A program made the translations under genes and the position numbers. A stretch of DNA of 60,890 nt from Chitinophagaceae bacterium. GTDB taxonomy: Bacteria; Bacteroidota; Bacteroidia; Chitinophagales; Chitinophagaceae. Location: NCBI GenBank assembly GCA_019747705.1, contig JAIEQM010000030.1:1-60890 (forward strand). Reading direction: 5' to 3'. A model generated the notes under the pieces. The model saw nothing but the letters and a program-made list of their open reading frames with translations. It ran no database searches and was not told where the DNA came from. Shown piece by piece: positions 16,210 through 26,243 of the stretch; the stretch's first letter is position 1; the number at the start of each line of letters is the position of its first letter.

Positions 16210-16932
16210 TTATTTTTTTGTTTTCTCAAAAATCAGAGCCTGTATATCTTCATCGCCATCTAAATTATTCATTTGGCTTTGTATCCAGCCGCTTCTGTTT
16301 GCCACATAACGGCTCAACGGTTTCACCGTAAAAATTTTTGGATTGGAAAGTGATGCTGCAATTTGTGCCGCTTCTTCTCTTGTGAGGGCAGAAGCAGGCT
16401 TCTTAAAAAAAGTTTGTGCGGCGGCTTCAATACCAAACACACCTTTGCCCATTTCAGAAACATTGAGATACATTTCCAAAATGCGCCGTTTGCCCCAAAT
16501 AAGTTCAATCATAAATGTAAAATACACTTCCAGCCCTTTGCGTAGCCAGCTGCGGCCCTGCCACAGAAATACATTTTTAGCCACCTGCTGCGATAAAGTG
16601 GAGGCGCCACGGATGCGGTGGGGTTTTTTCTTATTATATGCCAGTGCTTTTTCAATACTCTTCCAGTCAAATCCATTATGATCGGGAAACACCTGGTCTT
16701 CTGCTGCTATTACAGAAAGTTTTGCAGCCGGGCTCATTTCTTTATAAGAAACATAATCTCTCTTTAATCCATTGCCGCTTATAAAACTTGCAAGTTGGGT
16801 AACGGTTAGTGGCGGATTAACCCATTTCAACAAAACGATATATACCAACTGCAATACAAACAACCAGATGAACATTTTTTTTAAAAAGCGAAATGCACGT
16901 GCAAAAAACGAAACAGATTTTTTTGAAGCCAT
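16210..16932 (-). CDS. mtgA: monofunctional biosynthetic peptidoglycan transglycosylase
   Basis: About 240 residues with one N-terminal membrane anchor (residues about 17-35) and a complete GT51 domain: EDQVFPDHNGFDW holds the catalytic Glu, GASTLSQQVAKN is motif 2, and RKGLEVYFTFMIE, KRRILEMYLN and GVFGIEAAAQTFFKK follow. It polymerises lipid II into glycan strands on the periplasmic side of the inner membrane. There is no transpeptidase domain, so it is MtgA-like rather than a bifunctional PBP. Start ATG at 16932; a TTG 6 bases earlier is less likely. Confidence 0.92.
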   Translation of the reverse strand: MASKKSVSFFARAFRFLKKMFIWLFVLQLVYIVLLKWVNPPLTVTQLASFISGNGLKRDYVSYKEMSPAAKLSVIAAEDQVFPDHNGFDWKSIEKALAYNKKKPHRIRGASTLSQQVAKNVFLWQGRSWLRKGLEVYFTFMIELIWGKRRILEMYLNVSEMGKGVFGIEAAAQTFFKKPASALTREEAAQIAASLSNPKIFTVKPLSRYVANRSGWIQSQMNNLDGDEDIQALIFEKTKK

Positions 16933-16950
16933 AGACAAATAAAGGAAACT

Positions 16951-17466
16951 TTATTGTTTTGAAGGAAGCTTTTCTGATTTGTACAAATCAAGAACCAGCA
17001 AGCTGTAGGTGCTGCCGATGTTGTAAGAACGGTTGCCATGTAAAAGGATGCGCTGTAAATTATAAAGCAGTATGGGGCCATATACTAAAGTTGCACCAAA
17101 TACAAGGGAAGATCCAAATGGCTGACCGCCCAGTGTAAGTATGGTGGCAAATAATGGGATACCGAGGTTGGCAAATAAAAATTCTTCATTGCGCATAGGG
17201 ATGAGTCTTGCTTTTCGTTTGGGACTTTTATATACAACAGCAATATCCTGCACACGCATCCCTTCATCCTGAAAATAAATACTGTCGTTTTGTATAAGGT
17301 AGATGGTTCCTGAATAACGTAAACCGAGTTTTGTTTGAATGGTGATAGTGGAGCCTTCCTGGAAACGTACAATAGCTTTGCCGTTTTTACGCAACACCAA
17401 CTGGTTGTTTTGTGCAGGCAGCTGTGTACTCAAAAATAAAAGCAGGAAGAAGAGGATTGGTTTCAT
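16951..17466 (-). CDS. secreted/membrane protein of unknown function
   Basis: The 171-residue protein starts with a signal peptide (LLLFLSTQLPAQ). Residues about 30-85 form beta-rich sequence with repeated I-x-I-x-T and IQNDSIYFQ elements, resembling small beta-barrel Bacteroidota proteins that carry an S-IYF-x-D pattern. A hydrophobic region at about 100-135 could span the membrane. I cannot name a family. It is 12 bp upstream of mtgA on the same strand, likely co-transcribed. Confidence 0.6.
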   Translation of the reverse strand: MKPILFFLLLFLSTQLPAQNNQLVLRKNGKAIVRFQEGSTITIQTKLGLRYSGTIYLIQNDSIYFQDEGMRVQDIAVVYKSPKRKARLIPMRNEEFLFANLGIPLFATILTLGGQPFGSSLVFGATLVYGPILLYNLQRILLHGNRSYNIGSTYSLLVLDLYKSEKLPSKQ

Positions 17467-17512
17467 GCGCTACAAAAGAACAGCAGTGTATTGAAAAAGT
17501 TTGTTAAGATGT

Positions 17513-18142
17513 TTATTTCCTGTAAAAAATCAAACCCACTATCAGCGCCACACCAAAACCAATCAATATTAAACCGCTTAGCTGATTGATGCGGTGAATC
17601 ACTTTTGCCGTTAACCTGCTTCTGAGTTTGCCGGCTAAAAACACTTTTAATAAATCAGCAGCAAATACAACTGCAAGGCAGATGGCAAACAACAGCAGCC
17701 GGTCATCAATCGTCATGGCAGCAAATGCAGTGGCCCAGGTAAACCAAAATGCTATTACACCGGGGTTGAGTGTGTTCATAAAATAACCGGCAAAGAAAAT
17801 TTTAAAATAGTCGCTCACTTTCAAATGATGATGTGGCGAAACGCCATCTTCAGCCAGTTTTACTTTTTTAAAGAATAAAAAATAAACACCTATGATGATG
17901 AGCAATACCGAGCCAACCATGCCAATGATACGTTCAAACTTTAATAAACGGTTAAACAGTTCTGTAAACACATTGCTGATGAGCGCCAGCGTTATATCAC
18001 TTGCAGCCACGCCAAAAATAAAACTCAGTCCGCCTCTGTGGCCATTGTTGATGCTTTGCTTGATGATAGAAAAAATAACAGGACCCACTGATATAGCGAG
18101 CAATAATCCCAAAGCCAATCCTTTTACAACCGCTTCCTGCAT
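17513..18142 (-). CDS. LysE family exporter
   Basis: About 209 residues with the LysE/RhtB arrangement: six membrane helices and an N-terminal LGLLLAISVGPVIFSIIKQS segment (LysE signature G-P), then GVAASDITLALIS, and AGYFMNTLNPGVIAFW in helix 4. LysE proteins export amino acids or related small molecules across the inner membrane. Start taken at the ATG at 18142; the upstream frame to 18187 adds an extra hydrophobic stretch. The gene diverges from the GNAT gene at 18215. Confidence 0.85.
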   Translation of the reverse strand: MQEAVVKGLALGLLLAISVGPVIFSIIKQSINNGHRGGLSFIFGVAASDITLALISNVFTELFNRLLKFERIIGMVGSVLLIIIGVYFLFFKKVKLAEDGVSPHHHLKVSDYFKIFFAGYFMNTLNPGVIAFWFTWATAFAAMTIDDRLLLFAICLAVVFAADLLKVFLAGKLRSRLTAKVIHRINQLSGLILIGFGVALIVGLIFYRK

Positions 18143-18214
18143 AGTTGCTGTAAAATAGTTCAGTAGCGGCACAACAACAAACAACACAGCCGTAATATTT
18201 ATTTAATTTGCACC

Positions 18215-18766
18215 ATGCTTACAGCCAAGCCTGCAGAAACCGAAAAAGAACTGCTGCAAATTCTGCAGCTGCAGCAGCAATACCTTGCCGGGCACAACAG
18301 CAGTGAAGAAGAAAAGGAACAGGGCTTTGTAACGGTGCATCATACATTACAAAAGTTAAAACAACTCCATGCTCTTGCACCATCTGTTATAGTAAAAGAT
18401 AAAGACGAAGTGATAGCCTATGCGCTGGTGATGCTCAATAAAGCCGGGGATTTGATTCCGGAACTGTTTTCCATGTTTCAAATGCTGAAAACGCTTTCTT
18501 ACAGGGACAAACTTTTGAGTGCGTACAGTTATTATGTGATGGGACAAATTTGTGTTGACAAACCTTACCGTGGACAGGGCGTGTTTCAAATGCTGTATGA
18601 TAAACACAAAAAACTGATGCAACCCCATTATGATTTTGTACTAACTGAAATAGCCACCCGCAACACAAGAAGCATCCGTGCACATGAGAAAGTGGGGTTT
18701 GAGTTACTGCACCGCTTTAAAGATGAGAAAGAAGAATGGGATGTGGTGATTTGGAACTGGAGATAA
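18215..18766 (+). CDS. GNAT family N-acetyltransferase
   Basis: The 183-residue protein has a GNAT fold: the acetyl-CoA loop is CVDKPYRGQGVFQML near residue 113-127 (R/Q-x-x-G-x-G-like), followed by a NTRSIRAHEKVGF segment typical of the beta-6/alpha-4 region. The N-terminus is Gln/Leu-rich helical (LQILQLQQQYL). The substrate cannot be inferred. Confidence 0.82.
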   Translation: MLTAKPAETEKELLQILQLQQQYLAGHNSSEEEKEQGFVTVHHTLQKLKQLHALAPSVIVKDKDEVIAYALVMLNKAGDLIPELFSMFQMLKTLSYRDKLLSAYSYYVMGQICVDKPYRGQGVFQMLYDKHKKLMQPHYDFVLTEIATRNTRSIRAHEKVGFELLHRFKDEKEEWDVVIWNWR

Positions 18767-18792
18767 AAGCAGTTAGTTGATCCGTAAAAAAG

Positions 18793-19167
18793 TCATATCA
18801 GCATTTTTACTTTCTCACTCAGAGCCAGCGCTTGTATTTCATTTGCGAAATCGTTCTCTCTCTGAGCCCGTTTTCTTTTTTGGTAATAAGAAAATTTTAA
18901 TAACTCTAATGCATGCGGAAGGTCTGTTTCATTTGAGATGATAAATGTTACCCATCCTGCATCCGGCACCCATTGGTGTTCTGTTGCAGCGCCTTCTTCA
19001 ATCAACGCATCATGGATATCTTTTTTAAAAAGAATATCCAGGTGACCATACCGGTGAATATGACCGATTTCTTTTCCCTGCCATTCAAACTGCCTTCCGC
19101 CAAAGCGGGGATGCGGCACAGCAGTAACACCTTCTAATTGTGTAATAGTGTTTTCTATTTGTTCCAT
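18793..19167 (-). CDS. DUF5519 (luciferase-domain) protein
   Basis: About 124 residues. The core FGGRQFEWQGKEIGHIHR, then HLDILFKK, followed by HQWVPDAGWVTFII, matches the so-called luciferase domain (DUF5519), a small basic-protein family. No luciferase activity is implied. An AGGAG lies 5 bases before the ATG at 19167, which I prefer to the ATG at 19185. It is monocistronic, convergent with the GNAT gene. Confidence 0.75.
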   Translation of the reverse strand: MEQIENTITQLEGVTAVPHPRFGGRQFEWQGKEIGHIHRYGHLDILFKKDIHDALIEEGAATEHQWVPDAGWVTFIISNETDLPHALELLKFSYYQKRKRAQRENDFANEIQALALSEKVKMLI

Positions 19168-19266
19168 GAATGCTCCTGTGCTCATTGTTATACTTACTCA
19201 GAAAATCAAAAACACATGTATTTTATTTTTTTCCGTCAACCCAAACATACGTCAGGTTATTATCGT

Positions 19267-20877
19267 TTACTTTTTCTCTTCCGGCGTTGGATATGTTATT
19301 CCCAACTGTTCCAAATAGCTGCTATACTTTGAAGGGTCATAATAAAACGGCTTTAGTTTGGGGCGAAACTGTTCCATGATTTTTGTATTCAGGAAAATGG
19401 CAGGTGGCGTAGTGGCTTCAACAAAGGGTTTGTATTTCACCTCTTTTGTCTGCACACTGTTAAAATAGGTCCATACATCAGCAATAATTTTTGGATTGGT
19501 GAGCATATCAATCAAAGTAGCAGCAACTGTTTTACTTCCTGCAACAACACCTTTGTGTGCAATAGGAGTTGCCATAGCAATACCATCTACCCAGCTATGA
19601 CCCGGTGTGCCGGGAATGTTTGATGGATAACGCAACACGACCGTTGGAACATTCCATGCAATATCTGCAATATCATCACTGCCGCTGCCCCAGCTGAATT
19701 GTGAAGGCCCTTCTAATGTATCAATCTTCAATGCCAATCCGTCAATGGGTCTTCCACGCTGATCTTTTTTGGGTGCACCACTCATCTTTTGTACAGCCCT
19801 CGCCAATGCCTGGTCATCATTGCTCCAGGTGGGTAAGCCCACTGTTTGAATATTTTTATACATCGCTTCGGCAATAGATTTATTAAAATGCCCCGGCCAT
19901 GCAGTGCCCAGCAAACGGTACTTTACAGTTGTTTGTGTCATCATGGCCGCACCATTGGCAATGCGGATGCCATCATCATACAGGGCTTTAATATCTTCAT
20001 AAGTTCGTTCACGGAAATAATACCACACACTTGCTTTGGAAGGAACTACATTCGGCTGATCGCCACCATCTGTAATTACATAATGCGAACGCTGGGTGGG
20101 TTTGAGATGTTCCCGTTTAAAATTCCATCCAATATCCATCAGTTCCACTGCATCCAATGCACTTTTACCCCGCCAGGGAGCGCCGGCTGCATGTGCAGCG
20201 CTTCCTTCAAACATAAATTCAACGGATACCAAACCATTGTTTCCTGCATCGCCCCAGCTTACACCCAGGTTGCTGCCCACATGTGTAAAAATGCAGGCAT
20301 CCACATTTTTAAAATAACCATCACGTATATACCATGCTTTACTGCCAACCAGTTCTTCTGCAATGCCGGGCCATATCATCAATGTGCCGGGCAGTTTTTC
20401 ACGCTCCATTACTTTCTTTACTTCAATAGCAGAAAGAATAACCAAGGGCAAACCGCTGTTATGTCCTTCGCCATGTCCCGGTGCATCTTCAACTATTGGT
20501 GATTTAAAAGCAACACCCGGTTTTTGTGATGCTTTGGGAATACAATCCACATCGCTGCCCAGTGCAATCAACGGTTTACCGTTTCCCCATTTGGCAATCC
20601 ATGCTGTGGGGATGCCGGCAATACCCCGTTCAATGGTGAAGCCATTCTGTTCTAAAATTTTTGTGAGATAAGCGGAGGTTTCTGTTTCATGAAAACCCAG
20701 TTCTGCAAAACTGAATACCATATCCACCATTACCTGTGCATCCTTGGCCCGGCCATCAACAGCCGTCATCACTTCTTTTTTCCAGGCATCCGCTTTTGCC
20801 GGGGGAACGGGTTTGGGCTGCGCCGTGATGATTGCTGAGATAAAACAAAACATTAAAACAGAAAGAAATTTTCTCAT
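19267..20877 (-). CDS. exported M20 family amidohydrolase (AbgB-like)
   Basis: The 536-residue protein has a signal peptide (residues 1-20) and an M20/aminobenzoyl-glutamate utilisation B-like body. Visible landmarks include ALGSDVDCIP (metal Asp), GHGEGHNSGLPL (metal His and catalytic area), GSAAHAAGAPWRGKSALDAV of the dimerisation lid and GTPGHSWVDGIAM near the C-terminal metal His. Relatives hydrolyse aminoacyl amide bonds of small molecules. Length fits the AbgB-type clade. The substrate is unknown. It is encoded alone, diverging from the second Fic gene. Confidence 0.88.
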   Translation of the reverse strand: MRKFLSVLMFCFISAIITAQPKPVPPAKADAWKKEVMTAVDGRAKDAQVMVDMVFSFAELGFHETETSAYLTKILEQNGFTIERGIAGIPTAWIAKWGNGKPLIALGSDVDCIPKASQKPGVAFKSPIVEDAPGHGEGHNSGLPLVILSAIEVKKVMEREKLPGTLMIWPGIAEELVGSKAWYIRDGYFKNVDACIFTHVGSNLGVSWGDAGNNGLVSVEFMFEGSAAHAAGAPWRGKSALDAVELMDIGWNFKREHLKPTQRSHYVITDGGDQPNVVPSKASVWYYFRERTYEDIKALYDDGIRIANGAAMMTQTTVKYRLLGTAWPGHFNKSIAEAMYKNIQTVGLPTWSNDDQALARAVQKMSGAPKKDQRGRPIDGLALKIDTLEGPSQFSWGSGSDDIADIAWNVPTVVLRYPSNIPGTPGHSWVDGIAMATPIAHKGVVAGSKTVAATLIDMLTNPKIIADVWTYFNSVQTKEVKYKPFVEATTPPAIFLNTKIMEQFRPKLKPFYYDPSKYSSYLEQLGITYPTPEEKK

Positions 20878-21012
20878 GCGTGTAAAGTTTTGGTTGATGA
20901 TGGAAGATAGGATAGTTTTTGATGCAGGCAGTTTGAAATTTACGGGTATTTATGGATAATTTTTTGATGCGAAGCCCATTTTATGGGTAAATATGAATAT
21001 TTTTATGGGTAA

Positions 21013-22068
21013 ATGGATATTTCAACATTGCATATCAGCCCGCAGATGCTTTCCATCATAAGTTCTATAGATGAGTTTAAGGGTACCTGGAAAGTGCTGG
21101 GTACACTTGCCCCGGATAAGCTGGTTCAATTACAAAAAGTAGCAACAATAGAAAGCATTGGCAGCAGCACAAGAATTGAGGGCAGCAAACTGAGCAACCG
21201 TGAAGTAGAATCATTGCTGGCCAACCTCACCATAAAAAAATTTGAAACAAGAGATGAGCAGGAAGTGGGCGGCTATGCACAGGTGATGAATTTGATTTTT
21301 GAAAATTTTGAATCCGTTCCGCTTTCAGAAAACTATATCAAACAACTCCACAGTTTATTATTGCAGTACAGTGATAAAGATCAATGGCATAAAGGCAACT
21401 ATAAAACCTCACCCAACCATGTAGTGGCGTTTGATGCTGATGGAAAAGAAATGGGGATTGTATTTGAAACAGCAAGTGTGTTTGATACACCTTTTCAAAT
21501 GCAGCATTTGGTACAATGGGCTAATGAACAGTTTGAAACAAAAGAATTGCACCCATTACTCATCATCGGTGTTTTTAATGTTTCATTTCTGGCAATTCAT
21601 CCGTTTCAGGATGGTAATGGAAGATTATCAAGAATACTCACCACATTGCTGCTGCTTAAATATGGTTATGTATATGTGCCTTACAGCTCTTTAGAAGCTG
21701 TTATCGAAAAAAACAAACAGGGATATTATTTATCGCTAAGGCAAACACAAACAACAATTGGCACAGATAAACCCGACTGGCAACCCTGGCTCATTTATTT
21801 TTTAAAAGCATTGCAACAACAAAAAGAAAAGCTGGAACAAAAAATTGGATATGAAACAGCATTGCTTACTCAATTACCGGAACTGTCAAAAAAGATTATT
21901 GAGTTAATCAGTCTGCGTGGCAGAATTACAACCGGTGAACTGCACAACATTACAGGTATGAACAGAAATACCATTAAAAAGCATTTAGAGAATTTGGTGA
22001 AGAGCAATCGTATTCAACTCAACGGCACGGGTAAGGGGAGCTGGTACAGTTTAAAAATTTCAGGCTAA
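21013..22068 (+). CDS. Fic family protein with canonical motif and C-terminal winged helix
   Basis: The 351-residue protein carries the class II inhibitory motif near residues 52-57 (S52, E56, G57), a Fic motif HPFQDGNGR at residues 196-204 with catalytic His196, and a C-terminal winged helix-turn-helix at about 296-345 (GRITTGELHNITGMNRNTIKK). It should adenylylate or otherwise nucleotidylate a target Ser/Thr/Tyr, with self-inhibition through Glu56. Compared with the Fic protein at 2038 the DNA-binding domain is at the opposite end and the active site is intact. It overlaps the acyltransferase by 9 bases at the convergent ends. Confidence 0.9.
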   Translation: MDISTLHISPQMLSIISSIDEFKGTWKVLGTLAPDKLVQLQKVATIESIGSSTRIEGSKLSNREVESLLANLTIKKFETRDEQEVGGYAQVMNLIFENFESVPLSENYIKQLHSLLLQYSDKDQWHKGNYKTSPNHVVAFDADGKEMGIVFETASVFDTPFQMQHLVQWANEQFETKELHPLLIIGVFNVSFLAIHPFQDGNGRLSRILTTLLLLKYGYVYVPYSSLEAVIEKNKQGYYLSLRQTQTTIGTDKPDWQPWLIYFLKALQQQKEKLEQKIGYETALLTQLPELSKKIIELISLRGRITTGELHNITGMNRNTIKKHLENLVKSNRIQLNGTGKGSWYSLKISG

Positions 22069-22623
22069 ATGCTGCAACCCGTTTTCCGCAACCCTCCCTT
22101 CAAATTGTGCAAAAAAAGAAATGATCTTTTTCATATCTCCTGCTTCATCATTGGATGGATATACAAGTTCACCAATACGTACTTCCCGTTTCTTAAAATC
22201 AAAACCTGCCAGCAGAATGGGAACCTTTGCTTCTTTAGCAATGTAATAAAAACCAGTACGCAGTTTATCTGCTTTCTTCCTTGTGCCTTCAGGACTCATA
22301 GCCAAACGAAATTTTTCATGCACCTTAAATTTTTCGGCCACCTGCTGCACCATTCCTGTTTTTGAAAAACGATCAACAGGCGTACCGCCAATAGCACGGA
22401 AGAACCATCCAAACAGCCCGTCAAACAACTCTTTCTTTCCCAAAAAATATGCATGTTTGATGGGTATAAGATGTCTTGCGCTCAAACCCACCACTACATC
22501 CCAGGCGCTGGTATGCGGCCCCACTGCAATTACCATTTTAGGCAACTCCTCAGGAAAACGCCCTTTTATTTTCCAGCCCCTGAGTAAAAACCAGCGTGAT
22601 AAAAGCCAGCCAATCATAAACAA
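22060..22623 (-). CDS. 1-acyl-sn-glycerol-3-phosphate acyltransferase family protein
   Basis: The 187-residue protein is a small PlsC-type acyltransferase with HTSAWD (HX4D motif, near residues 37-42) and MSPEGTRKK (EGTR motif). A hydrophobic N-terminus probably anchors it at the membrane. Such short versions acylate lysophospholipids or other lipid acceptors. Length is less than classical PlsC (about 240), as is normal for this subgroup. Confidence 0.85.
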   Translation of the reverse strand: MFMIGWLLSRWFLLRGWKIKGRFPEELPKMVIAVGPHTSAWDVVVGLSARHLIPIKHAYFLGKKELFDGLFGWFFRAIGGTPVDRFSKTGMVQQVAEKFKVHEKFRLAMSPEGTRKKADKLRTGFYYIAKEAKVPILLAGFDFKKREVRIGELVYPSNDEAGDMKKIISFFAQFEGRVAENGLQHLA

Positions 22624-22982
22624 TTTTTTTGACAGCGGGCAAGATAAGGGGATTTTTTGAATACAATTGCCGTTGAAGGCCGGAATTTACCATATGAAAA
22701 CAATGGCAGGAGAGGAAAGTAACCGGCAAAAACGATAATGAATGCTGATGGATAGTGAGGCCACATTTACTTTGAAATATCTTGCTCTGAACACGCCCTG
22801 TAGCTGCAAAAGAATTGAAGCCGGTCGGGGAAATAAAGCTGCCAATGGCATCAGCACCCGCATTTTCAAATTGTAATGAGATAATTAGCATCCTGCAAAC
22901 GCATGACCTTTCTCATGTTTTAATTTTTCATTCCGTTATAATCTTGTGCCGTTATAATTTGCTAATCAATAAATGTAATACT
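22624..22982. other. 359-bp gap upstream of pckG
   Basis: This lies between the start of the acyltransferase gene (minus) and the pckG start (plus). It contains only short open frames in different directions with no recognisable family. Regulatory DNA for both divergent genes must be here, but I see no convincing palindrome or promoter pair. Confidence 0.4.
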
Positions 22983-24848
22983 ATGTTTGAGCTTTCTAAA
23001 TCTCCTTTCAAGACTATGATTGCTAATGCCAAACCAGAATTAAAACAATGGGTTGATCAGATGACTGCCCATTTTAACCCTGCCAAAGTACATTGGTGTA
23101 CCGGTTCGCAGAAAGAGTATGATTCCATGTGTCAACAATTGGTTGACAAAGGAACTTTTATAAAACTGAATCCTCAAAAACGTCCCAACAGCTTTGCCTG
23201 TTTCAGCGACCCCAGTGATGTGGCCCGTGTGGAAGACCGTACATATATCTGCAGCCTTCGTAAAGAAGATGCAGGACCCACCAACAACTGGATGAACCCG
23301 CTTGAAATGAAAGGCATACTGGAAGGTTTAACCAAGGGTAGTATGAAAGGCCGCACTATGTATGTGATTCCTTTCTGTATGGGGCCTGTTGGCTCATCAC
23401 TCAGCCGCTATGGCGTACAGATTACTGACAGTGAGTATGTGGTAATTAATATGCGCCTGATGACACGTATGGGCGAACAGGTAATGCCATATCTCGGAAC
23501 CGAATTTGTAAAATGCGTGCATACACTCGGCGCTCCGTTGCAGCCGGGGCAAGAGGATGTTAAATGGCCCTGTAACCCCACAGTAAAATACATTTCACAT
23601 TTTCCGGAGGAGCGATTGATTATTTCTTATGGAAGCGGTTATGGTGGTAATGCATTGCTGGGTAAAAAATGTTTTGCCCTGCGTATTGCCAGTGTTATGG
23701 GCCGTGATGAAGACTGGCTGGCCGAACACATGCTTATTATGGGCGTGGAAAACCCTGAAGGTGAAAAAAGTTATGTGGCTGCTGCCTTCCCAAGTGCCTG
23801 TGGCAAAACCAACTTTGCCATGCTCATTCCTCCAAAAGAAATGGATGGATGGAAAGTAACAACTGTGGGTGATGATATTGCATGGATTCATAAAGGACCA
23901 CGTGGACATTTATATGCAATAAACCCCGAGGCCGGTTATTTTGGAGTGGCGCCTGGCACGAACGCTAAAACCAATCCCAATGCCATGGAAAGCATTAAGG
24001 CCAACACCATTTTTACCAACGTAGGTATTACACCCGATGGTGATGTATGGTGGGAAGGGATGACTAAAGAAGTTCCTGATGGATTAATTGACTGGCATGG
24101 CAAGCCTTATGATAAAAACAGCGGTAAACCTGCAGCACATCCTAATGCACGTTTTACAGCGCCGGCTTATCAAAATCCGGTAATTGACAGTGAATGGGAT
24201 AATCCGGAAGGTGTAAAAATCAGCGCCTTTATTTTTGGGGGAAGAAGAACAAGTGTAATGCCTCTTGTGTATCAATCGTTCAACTGGAATTTTGGTGTTT
24301 ACCTGGCTGCTACGATGGGTAGCGAAATGACGGCTGCAGCTTTTGGTGAGTTAGGTAAAGTGCGTCGTGACCCATTTGCAATGTTGCCATTCTTAGGTTA
24401 TCATTTGGGTGATTACCTCAATCACTGGTTACAGTTTGGCCGTGATCTGCCGAACGCACCAAGAATTTTTGGAGTAAACTGGTTCCGCAAAAACGAAAAA
24501 GGTGAATTTATGTGGCCCGGCTTTGGCGAAAATATGCGGGTGCTTAAATGGATTGTAAACCGTTGTAAAGGCAGGGCCAATGCTATTGAATGTCCTATTG
24601 GCTGGCGCCCCCGTTACCGTGATTTGGATTGGAGAGGTTTGGATTTAGATCAATTTCCCCGTGAGCAGTTTCATGAGTTGCAATTGATTGACCCGGAATT
24701 ATGGAAACAGGAATTGCTGGGGCATGAAGAGTTGTTTGAAAAAATGTATGACCGCATACCCAAAGAATTTTTGTTTATGCGGCAACTGTTGCTCAGCGCT
24801 TTGTGGCGCAGCCCGCAGAAATATCAACTGGCAGGCGAGAGAGATTAG
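22983..24848 (+). CDS. pckG: phosphoenolpyruvate carboxykinase (GTP)
   Basis: From the ATG at 22983 the protein has 621 residues, the usual length for GTP-type PEPCK. Recognised parts are CTGSQKEYD (nucleotide/substrate lobe), [15 protein letters not shown], the catalytic/P-loop [12 protein letters not shown], the metal site VGDDIAW and [16 protein letters not shown] in the guanine site area. The enzyme converts oxaloacetate + GTP to PEP, linking TCA cycle and gluconeogenesis in the cytoplasm. The longer frame starting at 22815 reads through non-coding DNA. A strong hairpin follows. Confidence 0.97.
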   Translation: MFELSKSPFKTMIANAKPELKQWVDQMTAHFNPAKVHWCTGSQKEYDSMCQQLVDKGTFIKLNPQKRPNSFACFSDPSDVARVEDRTYICSLRKEDAGPTNNWMNPLEMKGILEGLTKGSMKGRTMYVIPFCMGPVGSSLSRYGVQITDSEYVVINMRLMTRMGEQVMPYLGTEFVKCVHTLGAPLQPGQEDVKWPCNPTVKYISHFPEERLIISYGSGYGGNALLGKKCFALRIASVMGRDEDWLAEHMLIMGVENPEGEKSYVAAAFPSACGKTNFAMLIPPKEMDGWKVTTVGDDIAWIHKGPRGHLYAINPEAGYFGVAPGTNAKTNPNAMESIKANTIFTNVGITPDGDVWWEGMTKEVPDGLIDWHGKPYDKNSGKPAAHPNARFTAPAYQNPVIDSEWDNPEGVKISAFIFGGRRTSVMPLVYQSFNWNFGVYLAATMGSEMTAAAFGELGKVRRDPFAMLPFLGYHLGDYLNHWLQFGRDLPNAPRIFGVNWFRKNEKGEFMWPGFGENMRVLKWIVNRCKGRANAIECPIGWRPRYRDLDWRGLDLDQFPREQFHELQLIDPELWKQELLGHEELFEKMYDRIPKEFLFMRQLLLSALWRSPQKYQLAGERD

Positions 24849-24865
24849 CCTGTTTCAATAGAAAC

Positions 24866-24903
24866 AAAGCCGTTGAAAAATTTTTCAGCGGCTTTATTTT
24901 TTT
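24866..24903 (+). terminator. rho-independent terminator of pckG
   Basis: Arms AAAGCCGTTGAAAAA and TTTTTCAGCGGCTTT can pair, followed by ATTTTTTTT. It begins 17 bp after the pckG stop. Confidence 0.85.
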
Positions 24904-25087
24904 AAGACCTGTCGGATTTTTTGACATTTGTTATCCTGCTCCGTTATTCTTCTTGTTTGATTACTGTACAGAAGGAATTCGAAATGATGTAAGGTTGAGT
25001 AATGCACACCTGTTTTACGAAAACTAAAAAACGAGGTAAAAATTAGCTATTGGGGTGCAGTAATGTCAACGAAAGAGACATCTCTAA

Positions 25088-25697
25088 AAGCGCCGGATTA
25101 AAGAGGAACATACAAAAATAATTGTGAGCTGCCCGGAGGCAAGAGCTAAAAAAGATGCAGCCAACAGGAAGAAGGGATTGGAGAAATTAGAACGCAGCAT
25201 TGCCAATGGAAAGCTTACCAAAAACAATATCAACAACCGGGGGTATAATAAATACCTGAAACCGGAAGGAGAACTGAAAATTACGATTGATAAAGCCAAA
25301 TACCCGGACGATGCAAAATGGGATGGGTTGAAAGGCCATGTCACCAATACCCAATTGAGTACAGATGAAATAATAGAAAACTATAAACAATTATGGAAAA
25401 TTGAAAAAGCGTTCCGCATATCAAAAACAGATTTAAGAATACGGCCCATTTATCACCGGTTAAAACACCGCATTGAAGCTCCTGTCTGTATTGCGTTTTG
25501 CGCATACAAAATTTACAAAGAACTTTGAACGGCAGCTGCAGGAAAAACAAACAGGATTAAGTGCGGAAAAAGCAATTGATATTGCCAATACCATTTACCG
25601 GATAACTATTAAACGCCCATTCTCAAAAACAAAGGAATCACGGTTGCACTTACCCAAAGAGGAACAGAAAAGCCTTTTAAAATGGTTCGCTGTGTAA
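25088..25697 (+). pseudogene. C-terminal remnant of an IS1634-type (IS4-like DDE) transposase
   Basis: Only the last 200 or so residues remain. The segment NYKQLWKIEKAFRISKTDL carries the catalytic Glu and the Y-x-x-x-W-x-I-E-x-x-F-R signature; RPIYHRLKHRIEA and CIAFCAYKIYKEL follow, as in IS1634-family transposases. At about 25524 an extra base shifts the frame, and ERQLQEKQTGLSAEKAIDIA with a Trp-Phe-Ala-Val end continues to 25697. No terminal inverted repeat or intact N-terminus is visible. The left edge abuts a fragment like the REP at 60352. Confidence 0.82.
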
Positions 25698-25724
25698 GTT
25701 GGGTGTCCCGGTGCGGAACTCAGG

Positions 25725-25755
25725 AAAAAGCCATTTCAAAAACGAAATGGCTTTT
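25725..25755. terminator. bidirectional hairpin terminator
   Basis: Arms AAAAAGCCATTTC and GAAATGGCTTTT with a 6-base loop, with A-rich and T-rich flanks on either side. It sits between the transposase remnant and the convergent DUF4920 gene, mainly serving the latter. Confidence 0.75.
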
Positions 25756-25775
25756 AAAAAAACTAATCAAATTAT

Positions 25776-26243
25776 TTATAACACCAACACACCCCTGGCT
25801 ATAAACTGTGTTTCTTTTTTGGGTTCTTTTATTTTTTCAATTTCTTCTTTGTTTTTGCCGGCATCTTCAGCATAATGTTTCTGCTGTTTTACGCTCACTT
25901 CTTTTACAACCGCTTCGCCATCCAGCACCACGGTTTGGCCCACAATGTTTTTCGGCATAAAGAATCCGTAGTTCTTAAATTTCACCATCAGGGTTTCGCC
26001 GTTGCCTTTATCTACTTTCATCCAGCAGCCTTTTTCCTGACATACTTCTACTACCTTTCCCACAACTTTACCTTCAAACTTATCCTGTGCGGTAAACTTT
26101 TGTTCCATTTCTGTTACCGTAATTGTGTTTTCATTAGTGGTACCTGCGCCATAAGTAACGCCTTTGGCAGCCGGTGCGGGAGACTGTGCAAATGCAATTG
26201 CACCCACAAACAAAAGTATCATTACGTTTAAAAGATGTTTCAT
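25776..26243 (-). CDS. DUF4920 domain-containing exported protein
   Basis: The 155-residue protein has a signal peptide (ending AFAQ, residue 19) and a DUF4920 domain: FEGKVVGKVVEVCQEKGCWM with two Cys, then VKFKNYGFFMPKNIVGQTVVLDG. This domain is OB-fold-like and found in Bacteroidota periplasmic proteins; a role in metal or ligand binding has been suggested to me only by the CxxxxCW pattern. A charged Lys/Glu segment follows at about 120-145. Encoded alone. Confidence 0.8.
   Translation of the reverse strand: MKHLLNVMILLFVGAIAFAQSPAPAAKGVTYGAGTTNENTITVTEMEQKFTAQDKFEGKVVGKVVEVCQEKGCWMKVDKGNGETLMVKFKNYGFFMPKNIVGQTVVLDGEAVVKEVSVKQQKHYAEDAGKNKEEIEKIKEPKKETQFIARGVLVL

Noticed and set aside
19846..20502. 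218-residue plus-strand frame inside the M20 gene
   Set aside because: Shadow frame with unnatural His/Cys-rich composition.
22550..22891. 113-residue minus-strand frame in the pckG upstream gap
   Set aside because: No family, odd composition, and it overlaps the acyltransferase gene.
22982..22989. TATGTTTG as a -7 box
   Set aside because: It overlaps the pckG start codon, so it would give a leaderless or truncated message; more likely chance.
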